In this document: in pieces, positions 1 to 5,498 of the stretch
Layout of the letters: each line of letters opens with the position of its first letter
How positions within the stretch are numbered: the first letter of the stretch is position 1
DNA from: an uncultured Ruminococcus sp.
Lineage (GTDB): Bacteria; Bacillota; Clostridia; Oscillospirales; Acutalibacteraceae
Direction: 5' to 3'
Assembly (NCBI GenBank): GCA_902773155.1
Contig: CACYDK010000047.1
Location: 1-18,220 of the forward strand
DNA length: 18,220 nt
Notes under the pieces: model-generated
Databases searched by the model: none
What the model was told of the DNA's origin: nothing
What the model saw: the letters and a program-made list of their open reading frames with translations, nothing else
Made by a program: the position numbers and the translations under genes

Positions 1-1998
1 GTGCTCGGAAAGAACGCCGATAAGCTCAAGGTTCCCGCGAACAAGGAGTTAGAATTTACGCTCACCGACAACGGCGACGACACATTCACGCTTTCTTACG
101 CAGAAAAGGACAATACACAGACCGATCCTCCCACAGATCCGCCTACAGACCCGCCTACAGATCCCCCGACAGAGCCCCCGACAGATCCGGTCAAGCCGCT
201 CACAAAGACATATTACATGTTCGGTTACATCAACGGCGCAAACTATGCCTGTGAAGCTGACAAAGACAACATGGGCGAATATAAGTTCGGACCCGAGAAC
301 AGCACTCTTACAGTAACGTTCGACGAGCTTTCCTATGTTGCTATCAAGGAAGATCAGAACGCCAAGTGGTATATGACCGACGGCTGGCTCGGAGACGTGA
401 CCACTGCTACCCTCTATGACACAACTATTACAGGCGAGAATTCCAACAAGCTCAAGGTTCCCGGCGATGAGGAAGTAACCTTTACTCTCGTTGAGAACGA
501 GGACGGAAGCCTTACGCTTTCGTACGCGATCGCTCAGGCTCCGACAGAGCCTCCCACAGATCCTCCCACAGAGCCCCCGACAGATCCGGTTAAACCGCTC
601 ACAAAGACATATTACATGTTCGGTTACATCAACGGCGCAAACTATGCCAGTGAAGAAGACGCCGAAAACATGGGCGACTATATGTTCGGACCTGAGAACA
701 GCACTCTCACAGTAACGTTTGACGATGTTTCTTATGTTGCTATCAAGGAAGATCAGAACGCCAAGTGGTATATGACCGACGGCTGGCTCGGAGAAGTAAC
801 CACAGCCATTCTCTATGACACAGCTATCACAGGCGAGAATTCCAACAAGCTCATGGTTCCCGGCGGCGAGGAAGTAACCTTTACTCTCGCTGAGAACGAG
901 GACGGAAGCCTTACACTTTCGTACACGGTTGCCGAGACTCCGACAGAGCCTCCCACAGATCCTCCGACCGATCCTCCCACAGACGCTCCTACGGACGCCC
1001 CGACGGACGCACCGACGGACGCACCGACGGACGCTCCCACAGACGCTCCTACGGATGCTCCCACAGACGCTCCTACGGATGCGCCCACAGATAATCCCAC
1101 AGACGCTCCTACAGAAGCTCCCACAGATGAGCCCACAACACCTTCGACAGAGCCGACCGAGGCTCCCACAAACGAGCCCACCGAAGCTCCGACAGACGCT
1201 CCCACAGACGCTCCTACGGACGCACCGACTGACGCTCCTACGGACGCGCCCACAGACGCCCCGACAGACGCTCCCACAAACGCTCCGACAGTAGCTCCGA
1301 CCGAGGCTCCGACAGTAGCTCCGACCGATGCTCCCGTAGTTAAGCCGACAACCCCCGGAAAGATCGTTGATGATCTCAGCAAGGCTACTAAGGACGACGC
1401 TAAGAAGACTATCGTAAATCTCCCCGACGACAACGATCCTAAGGGAACGACCTTTGGTCTCTTACAGGCTAAGCAGAAGAAGGTAAAAGCTAACAGTATT
1501 ACGATCGTTTGGAATAAGGTCAAGGGCGCCACAGGATACATGGTATTTGGCAACAAGTGCGGTAGTTCCTACAAGCTCAAGAAGACTGTTACCGGTACAT
1601 CTTACACCCAGAATAAGCTCAAGAAGGGCAAGTACTACAAGTATCTGGTAGTCGCGTTTAACAAGAAGGGTAAGGTAGTCGCTATAGCCAAGACCCTCCA
1701 TATCGCCACGAAGGGCGGCAAGGTCGGCAACGCGAAGAGCGTAAAGGTAACAAACCTCAATTCCTCCACCATTACGCTCAAAAAGAAAAAGACCTTCACT
1801 CTCAAGACTGCGGCTGTTGCTCAGTCCAAGAAGCTCAAGATCAAGAAGCACCGCGTAATTAAGTATGAATCCTCCAAGAAGGCTATCGCTACCGTAGCTA
1901 AGAACGGAAAGATCAAGGCCAAAAAGAAGGGCACGTGCTACATCTACGCTTATGCTCAGAACGGTATCTTCAAGAAGATCAAGGTTATTGTAAAATAA
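1..1998 (+). CDS. Secreted modular repeat protein, 5'-truncated by the window edge
   Basis: The first codon is GTG, but I read it as internal: residues 1-34 match the end of the module that follows twice more, so the gene starts upstream. Visible order: end of module 1 (1-34); Thr-Asp-Pro-Pro linker (40-64); module 2 (about 68-176); short linker; module 3 (about 201-308), 133 residues after module 2; long Pro-Thr-Asp/Glu-Ala linker (about 312-447); an Fn3-like beta domain (about 488-575, motif ITIVWNKVKGATGYMVF); and a Lys-rich Big2/Ig-like domain (about 577-665, with KKAIATVAKNGKIKAKKKG). Modules carry the signature YYMFGYINGANYA and WYMTDGWLG and are nearly identical. Such architecture is typical of extracellular proteins of ruminococci. 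I infer surface or polysaccharide binding from the layout only. No catalytic domain, sortase signal or dockerin is visible in this part. A terminator follows the stop. Confidence 0.8.
   Translation: MLGKNADKLKVPANKELEFTLTDNGDDTFTLSYAEKDNTQTDPPTDPPTDPPTDPPTEPPTDPVKPLTKTYYMFGYINGANYACEADKDNMGEYKFGPENSTLTVTFDELSYVAIKEDQNAKWYMTDGWLGDVTTATLYDTTITGENSNKLKVPGDEEVTFTLVENEDGSLTLSYAIAQAPTEPPTDPPTEPPTDPVKPLTKTYYMFGYINGANYASEEDAENMGDYMFGPENSTLTVTFDDVSYVAIKEDQNAKWYMTDGWLGEVTTAILYDTAITGENSNKLMVPGGEEVTFTLAENEDGSLTLSYTVAETPTEPPTDPPTDPPTDAPTDAPTDAPTDAPTDAPTDAPTDAPTDAPTDAPTDNPTDAPTEAPTDEPTTPSTEPTEAPTNEPTEAPTDAPTDAPTDAPTDAPTDAPTDAPTDAPTNAPTVAPTEAPTVAPTDAPVVKPTTPGKIVDDLSKATKDDAKKTIVNLPDDNDPKGTTFGLLQAKQKKVKANSITIVWNKVKGATGYMVFGNKCGSSYKLKKTVTGTSYTQNKLKKGKYYKYLVVAFNKKGKVVAIAKTLHIATKGGKVGNAKSVKVTNLNSSTITLKKKKTFTLKTAAVAQSKKLKIKKHRVIKYESSKKAIATVAKNGKIKAKKKGTCYIYAYAQNGIFKKIKVIVK
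196..934 (+). repeat. Two tandem 399-bp module repeats
   Basis: The stretch starting ccgctcacaaagacatatta at 196 recurs at 595, a period of 399 bp (133 codons). The copies stay very close at DNA level through the module and the linker that joins them; differences cluster around 640-690 and 790-810. The in-frame period and high identity point to recent duplication within the gene. A third, partial and more diverged copy end lies at 1-102. Confidence 0.85.
940..1340 (+). repeat. Pro-Thr-Asp/Glu-Ala linker, degenerate 12-bp repeat
   Basis: About 130 codons of the unit Pro-Thr-Asp-Ala, with Glu, Asn or Val variants, written as a 12-bp DNA repeat in which synonymous codons alternate (gct/gcc/gca/gcg, aca/acg). 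Some 24-bp blocks recur exactly, for example around 1040-1080. It encodes a flexible linker of the kind often O-glycosylated in secreted proteins. The repeat is prone to slippage, so copy number may vary between strains and assemblies may collapse it. Confidence 0.85.
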
Positions 1999-2027
1999 TC
2001 ATAACAATCAAATAAGAGATTTATCTC

Positions 2028-2067
2028 CCGCAGGCAGCTCGTTTAGGGCTGTCTGCGGCTCCTTTTT
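2028..2067 (+). terminator. Intrinsic terminator of the modular-protein gene
   Basis: An 11-bp stem pairs 2028-2038 (ccgcaggcagc) with 2048-2058 (gctgtctgcgg), including one G-U pair, around a 9-nt loop. The run ctttttg follows directly. It lies about 30 nt after the stop at 1998 and separates this gene from metY. Confidence 0.85.
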
Positions 2068-2098
2068 GCCCTTAAGAGAAATTTTTTTCAGAAAAAGC

Positions 2099-2129
2099 TT
2101 GACAAATTATAAATCTGTGTTATTATAAT
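2099..2129 (+). promoter_or_regulatory. Sigma-A-type promoter of the metY leader transcript
   Basis: The -35 box TTGACA (2099-2104) is perfect consensus. The -10 is TATAAT at 2124-2129 (19-nt spacer) or TATTAT at 2121-2126 (16-nt spacer). Transcription should begin near 2133-2137, just before the palindrome at 2139-2157, giving a leader of about 140 nt before metY. Confidence 0.75.
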
Positions 2130-2138
2130 ACCCATAAC

Positions 2139-2157
2139 ACCTATAGAAACTATAGGT
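2139..2157. promoter_or_regulatory. Perfect palindrome at the metY transcription start
   Basis: ACCTATAG-aaa-CTATAGGT: two 8-bp arms with a 3-nt centre, about 10 bp downstream of the -10 box. The position suits a repressor operator. Alternatively the RNA would start with a tight stem-loop that could protect the 5' end. No stretch of T follows that would make it a terminator. I cannot name the regulator; Rrf2-type (CymR-like) sulfur regulators bind dyad sites near promoters of such genes, but I cannot match a consensus here. Confidence 0.5.
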
Positions 2158-2177
2158 TTTGAATGAAAGGATCAATT

Positions 2178-2222
2178 ATGCATTTTCTCAGTAAGCGATG
2201 TTGTAATACCGCGCGAATGTGA
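2178..2222 (+). CDS. Cys-Cys leader peptide MHFLSKRCCNTARM upstream of metY
   Basis: This 14-codon ORF begins with ATG at 2178 and ends with TGA at 2220-2222. A good Shine-Dalgarno, aaagga (2166-2171), lies 6 nt before the ATG. Codons 8 and 9 are tandem Cys (TGT TGT, 2199-2204), flanked by CGA arginine codons. It sits within the metY 5' leader, 55 nt before the metY start. Cys-rich upstream ORFs that sense cysteine by ribosome stalling are known ahead of sulfur-assimilation genes in mycobacteria; I infer an analogous role. The paired Cys codons, the ribosome site, the position ahead of a sulfur gene, and the complementarity of codons 8-11 to the metY start site together make chance unlikely. 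The peptide itself probably has no function. Confidence 0.75.
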   Translation: MHFLSKRCCNTARM

Positions 2223-2280
2223 TTAAAGTATCAAACTCAACAAAATGCAAAAATCATATTAAGAAAGAGGTATTATAATG
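2179..2280 (+). promoter_or_regulatory. Predicted metY translational attenuator
   Basis: Three pairings can be read by eye. Helix B pairs 2199-2210 (TGTTGTAATACC) with 2269-2280 (GGTATTATAATG) over 12 bp: nine Watson-Crick pairs, three G-U pairs and no mismatch. It buries the last two bases of the metY Shine-Dalgarno, the spacer and the ATG. Helix C pairs 2201-2203 and 2206-2209 with 2228-2234, using the same upstream strand, so it excludes B. Helix A pairs 2179-2186 (TGCATTTT) with 2242-2249 (AAAATGCA); it can coexist with C, but not with B except as a pseudoknot. No terminator-like stem with a T tract is present, so control would act on translation. A ribosome halted on the Cys codons would cover the upstream strand of B and expose metY. 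Confidence 0.6.
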
Positions 2281-3576
2281 AGCACATTAAAGGATAGAAA
2301 ATTAAGATTTGAAACACTTCAGCTTCACGTAGGTCAGGAGCAGGCCGACCCCGTAACCGACGCGCGCGCGGTTCCGATTTACGCCACGACCTCCTATGTT
2401 TTTCATAACAGCCAGCATGCGGCCGACCGCTTTGGCCTTCGCGATGCGGGAAATATCTACGGACGTCTCACAAATCCCACCCAAAGCGTATTTGAGGAGC
2501 GTATCGCCGCGCTCGAGGGCGGCACGGCCGCGCTTGCGGTAGCCTCCGGAGCGGCTTCAATCGCGTACACGATAGAGGCTCTGGCCGGAGCGGGACAGAA
2601 TATCGTAGCGGCTAATACGATCTACGGCGGAACCTACAATCTGCTTGCCCATACGCTTCCGACTTACGGAATAACCACGACCTTTGTAAACCCCGACGAT
2701 CCCGAGGAGTTTGAGAGGGCTATTGACGAAAACACCCGCGCGCTCTATATTGAAGCGCTTGGAAATCCGAACTCAAACGTCATTGATATTGAGGCCGTAG
2801 CCGAGATCGCTCACGCTCACAACATCCCCCTTGTGGTAGACAGCACCTTCGCAACGCCCTACCTTCTCAGACCGTTCGAGCACGGAGCCGATATCGTTGT
2901 GCACGCCGCCACAAAGTTTATAGGCGGCCACGGCACCGCTATAGGCGGAGTGATCGTCGAGAGCGGAAGCTTCGACTGGGCGGCCTCGGGCAAATTCCCG
3001 CAGTTTGCAGAGCCGAATCCCTCGTATCACGGCGCGGTCTTTACAGAGGCGGCTCCCGGCGCGGCCTTCGTGACATATATCCGGGCGATACTTCTGCGCG
3101 ACACTGGAGCAACGCTTTCTCCCTTCCACGCCTTTATTTTCCTTCAGGGACTCGAGACGCTCTCGCTTAGAGTGGAGCGTCACGCCGAAAACACCGCTAA
3201 GGTACTCGAGTATCTTGTAAATCATCCCAAGGTTGAGCGGGTCAATCATCCCTCGCTTCCTGATTCGGGATATTCTGAGCTGTATAAAAAGTATTTCCCG
3301 AAGGGCGGCGGCTCGATTTTTACCTTCGATATCAAGGGCGACGCCGAGACCGCTCAAAAATTCATCGACAACTTACAGGTGTTCTCGCTTCTCGCGAATG
3401 TAGCCGACGTAAAGTCGCTGGTTATCCACCCGGCTTCCACAACGCACAGCCAGCTCACCGAGGCGGAGCTTAAGGAGCAGGGGATCAATCCGAACACAAT
3501 TCGCCTTTCGATCGGCACCGAGCATATAGACGACATCATCTACGACCTCGATGAGGCTTTCAACGCCGTCGATTGA
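2278..3576 (+). CDS. metY: O-acetylhomoserine sulfhydrylase (PLP-dependent)
   Basis: This 432-residue protein belongs to the Cys/Met-metabolism PLP family (fold type I) and makes homocysteine from O-acetylhomoserine and sulfide in the cytoplasm. Family features: YGRLTNPT (61-68), the Gly-rich cofactor segment around 86-96, D188 in VVDSTFATPYLLRP, and the PLP lysine K213 in HAATKFIGGHGTAIGG. The length and the long insert after the PLP lysine fit MetY rather than the shorter cystathionine gamma-synthase or MetZ. The ATG has agagg (2266-2270) 7 nt upstream. The gene is monocistronic between its own promoter and a strong terminator. Its product feeds the MetH reaction encoded at 13640-16000. Regulation probably combines the palindrome at 2139 with the Cys leader. 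The assignment to this family is firm; O-acetylhomoserine as the substrate rests on family resemblance. Confidence 0.93.
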   Translation: MSTLKDRKLRFETLQLHVGQEQADPVTDARAVPIYATTSYVFHNSQHAADRFGLRDAGNIYGRLTNPTQSVFEERIAALEGGTAALAVASGAASIAYTIEALAGAGQNIVAANTIYGGTYNLLAHTLPTYGITTTFVNPDDPEEFERAIDENTRALYIEALGNPNSNVIDIEAVAEIAHAHNIPLVVDSTFATPYLLRPFEHGADIVVHAATKFIGGHGTAIGGVIVESGSFDWAASGKFPQFAEPNPSYHGAVFTEAAPGAAFVTYIRAILLRDTGATLSPFHAFIFLQGLETLSLRVERHAENTAKVLEYLVNHPKVERVNHPSLPDSGYSELYKKYFPKGGGSIFTFDIKGDAETAQKFIDNLQVFSLLANVADVKSLVIHPASTTHSQLTEAELKEQGINPNTIRLSIGTEHIDDIIYDLDEAFNAVD

Positions 3577-3584
3577 GAAATACC

Positions 3585-3615
3585 AACCCCTCCCGGTTAA
3601 CCGGGAGGGGTTTTT
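3585..3615 (+). terminator. Intrinsic terminator of metY
   Basis: A perfect palindrome, cccctcccggtt/aaccgggagggg (3587-3610), is followed by ttttt. The central bases form a tight loop. The flanking aa/tt can extend the stem. It begins 9 nt after the metY stop. Confidence 0.93.
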
Positions 3616-3684
3616 GCTTTCGAAAGCTTCCGTGTCTAAGTAAGGATAACAAAGGAAGCCCCTACGAATGCAGTAATAAAGTAC

Positions 3685-3713
3685 TTGACATTATAGAGAT
3701 TTAATTTTATAAT
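3685..3713 (+). promoter_or_regulatory. Consensus sigma-A promoter of the secreted-protein gene
   Basis: TTGACA (3685-3690), a 17-nt spacer and TATAAT (3708-3713): both hexamers and the spacing are perfect consensus, so strong expression is expected. The 5' leader would be about 30 nt, with ggagg (3741-3745) 7 nt before the ATG at 3753. No operator-like dyad overlaps it. Confidence 0.88.
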
Positions 3714-3752
3714 TAATATGAATAATGGTACCCTAAGAATGGAGGGGTTAAC

Positions 3753-5165
3753 ATGAAGAAAGTCAGAATAAAAGCCCTTGTTTTATGTGCGGTAATGGTT
3801 GCGGCTGTGCTCTCGTCGTTTGGCGTATTCAGCGCTTCGGCAACAACAACGGTCGTCTATAAGTACTATGTAAAGGCCGCCGCGGTTGCAGGCTTTTCGG
3901 GTAGCGTCAGTTTTCCGGCGAATAAGCTTTCGGTTTCGAGCGCGCAGGTTTACGACGGCAATTTTGGCGACGCGTACTACAACGTAAAAAACGGCAAGCT
4001 GTATTTCAACGCATCAGGTTCGCATAACGATCTAAACTTTTCTTCTGAAAGTGCTATGGTGACCGTCACTTTTAACGTGAACGATTCATCCTACAACGAG
4101 TCTAGTATCACTACCGAGGTGGAGGAGTTCTATACTCAGGCTCAGGCGAAGATCAAAAACGTTAACACTCCGTTTACCTACCGAAGCGTGTTAGGAGCTA
4201 AAAAGACCGGCAGCGGATATGTCGATATCACAAATCCGTCCAACAGCTATGTCGATCCGACCGACCTAAAATTCAAGAGCAAGTTTCTTAATCTGAATAC
4301 GAACATAGGCTACAAATTCAAGGTCGACAAATCATTTTTTGATACGATCGGCTATACCGACCCCTACGTCGTATTCCACTATACAACGCCAGACGGTGTT
4401 TCCGGAACTCGCACGGTTCGTAGCTACTACAATGACGATAACGGCGACTACATCTTCAACTACACCGGAATCACGCCTTACGAGATGAAAACCAAAATAT
4501 ACGCTGTGCTTCACGCAAAGTACGACGGCAGAAATTACCAGAGCAATCCGACAAGCGAGAATTCACCTGTGGATTACTGTATGACCACGCTTAATAGAGA
4601 AACCTCACAAACAAAGCTCTCAAGGCTTATTGTCGACCTCCTGAATTACGCCTCCGAGACCCAGAAGTACGTGCCCTATCATACCGACGATCTCGCCAAT
4701 TCGGCGTTGACCTCGGCTCAGCAGGCGTTTGGAACCCAGACCATCTCGCAGCCTACCCTGGATCGCGACGTTAATCACGTTGTGCTTTCCGGCGCGACAG
4801 CCACGTGGACGGGCTTCACGATCAACCTCAACGACGCTGTCTACATGAGACTGCACTTTACGGCGCCGGAGTCCTCAAATCTCAAGATCGACGTAACAAG
4901 CGACGACGCGAACGATCACTGGGTTATTGATAAAAGCTCCTTTAAAAAACAGTCCGACGGTTCGTACTGGTATTATTTCAAGGCCGTAACGCCCGATCAG
5001 ATGGAGAAGAATTTCTACTTCAAGATAATGAACGGCAGCACGGTTATCAGCAACACCTACCGAACCAACATAGCCTCCTACATAAAAAGAGGTTGGAACA
5101 ACAGCTCGACCGGCGATCTGCTTAAGGCGATGTACAAATACGGCTGTTCGGTCAAGAATTATTAA
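3753..5165 (+). CDS. Secreted protein with a cohesin-like N-terminal region and an internal duplication
   Basis: I do not recognise a named family for this 470-residue protein. A signal peptide is clear: Lys/Arg start, hydrophobic core to about residue 26, likely cleavage after SASA (residue 31). Residues 32-135 look beta-rich with a cohesin-like cadence (AGFSGSVSFPANKLSV ... SAMVTVTFNVND); this is a fold guess. The rest appears to hold two related units. Each has a beta domain ending in a Y-x-F-x-x-(I/V)-TP-x-x-M motif (about 233-248 and 408-424), then a helical segment (LSRLIVDLLNYASETQKY, and TGDLLKAMYKYGCSV at the end). A helix of this type followed by a YHTDDLANSALT-like stretch is common in secreted clostridial proteins. 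There is no membrane anchor, sortase motif or catalytic motif, so it is probably released or held non-covalently at the surface. The 44-residue peptide gene follows without a promoter of its own. Confidence 0.75.
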   Translation: MKKVRIKALVLCAVMVAAVLSSFGVFSASATTTVVYKYYVKAAAVAGFSGSVSFPANKLSVSSAQVYDGNFGDAYYNVKNGKLYFNASGSHNDLNFSSESAMVTVTFNVNDSSYNESSITTEVEEFYTQAQAKIKNVNTPFTYRSVLGAKKTGSGYVDITNPSNSYVDPTDLKFKSKFLNLNTNIGYKFKVDKSFFDTIGYTDPYVVFHYTTPDGVSGTRTVRSYYNDDNGDYIFNYTGITPYEMKTKIYAVLHAKYDGRNYQSNPTSENSPVDYCMTTLNRETSQTKLSRLIVDLLNYASETQKYVPYHTDDLANSALTSAQQAFGTQTISQPTLDRDVNHVVLSGATATWTGFTINLNDAVYMRLHFTAPESSNLKIDVTSDDANDHWVIDKSSFKKQSDGSYWYYFKAVTPDQMEKNFYFKIMNGSTVISNTYRTNIASYIKRGWNNSSTGDLLKAMYKYGCSVKNY

Positions 5166-5171
5166 AATGGT

Positions 5172-5191
5172 TGTCCGCAAAAACGCGGACA
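5172..5191 (+). other. Intercistronic hairpin
   Basis: TGTCCGC (5172-5178) pairs with GCGGACA (5185-5191) around a 6-nt A-rich loop, between the stop of the secreted-protein gene and the small peptide gene. No T run follows, so it is not a standard terminator. It could protect the upstream message's 3' end or adjust the amount of peptide made. Confidence 0.5.
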
Positions 5192-5210
5192 GAAAGGATA
5201 TGAGAAGATT

Positions 5211-5345
5211 ATGATTAAAAAGACTTATTCAGAGCCCGAAATCGAGCTCATCCGCTACGCGGAAGAGGATATACTGAACGCAAGCCCTCCCGAGGTACAG
5301 GATCCCACAAGCGCCGGCAAGGATCTTCCTGAGCAGGATCCGTGA
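5211..5345 (+). CDS. Small acidic peptide of 44 residues, unknown function
   Basis: ATG at 5211 opens 44 codons ending with TGA at 5343-5345. The sequence starts MIKKTYSEPEIELIRYAEED and continues ILNASPPEVQDPTSAG to a Pro/Glu/Asp-rich end. The Shine-Dalgarno is either aaagga (5193-5198, 12 nt away, a little long) or gagaag nearer the start. The N-terminal cadence (K-x-Y-x-x-P-x-I-E ... E-D-I/V) resembles short anonymous proteins found often in Clostridia, some of which look like precursor peptides with a conserved leader and a variable tail. No modification enzyme, protease or exporter lies nearby, there is no hydrophobic segment and no Cys. Transcription probably reads through from the secreted-protein gene 45 nt upstream. 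That it is a coding gene is likely, given its codon use and the terminator after it; its role is unknown. Confidence 0.6.
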   Translation: MIKKTYSEPEIELIRYAEEDILNASPPEVQDPTSAGKDLPEQDP

Positions 5346-5374
5346 TTTGATCAACAAATTGAATAAAAACTAAA

Positions 5375-5420
5375 GGTCGGGAAGCTAAATCCTCGCATTG
5401 AAGGACTTGGTTTCCCGACC
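5375..5420 (+). other. Stem-loop after the 44-residue peptide gene
   Basis: GGTCGGGAA (5375-5383) pairs perfectly with TTCCCGACC (5412-5420). The 28-nt loop includes aTCCT/AGGA complementarity. The bases that follow (atcgttatt) are only moderately T-rich. It may be a weak terminator or a 3'-end stabiliser, backed up by the stronger repeat 12 nt further on. Confidence 0.5.
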
Positions 5421-5431
5421 ATCGTTATTAA

Positions 5432-5467
5432 TTAAGGCAACACCCGAATCACGCGGTGTTGCCTTAA
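5432..5467. terminator. Bidirectional terminator between convergent genes
   Basis: A perfect 13-bp inverted repeat, TTAAGGCAACACC (5432-5444) and GGTGTTGCCTTAA (5455-5467), has a 10-nt loop. It lies between the + strand peptide gene and the end of the - strand VanW gene (stop at 5499). The outer A/T pairs supply short T-rich ends in both directions, though neither T tract is long. Confidence 0.7.
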
Positions 5468-5498
5468 ATGCTATTGTGTTTTGACCGCAAGCCCGAGG

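Noticed and set aside
940..1340. CRISPR-like repeat array
   Set aside because: The repeats are 12 bp, continuous, in frame and coding. There are no unique spacers.
813..1556. A 247-codon open frame on the minus strand rich in Val-Gly-Ala-Ser
   Set aside because: It is the antisense image of the 12-bp Pro-Thr-Asp-Ala linker repeat, which happens to lack stops. It has no plausible ribosome site or domain.
1999..2277. SAM riboswitch or T-box ahead of metY
   Set aside because: I could not find a SAM-I core, a T-box motif (TGGNACCGCG) or a terminator/antiterminator pair. The Cys leader peptide explains the leader better.
3625..3659. Inverted repeat GCTTCC ... GGAAGC downstream of metY
   Set aside because: The arms are only 6 bp with a 23-nt loop, after an already complete terminator. 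Chance is the simpler explanation.
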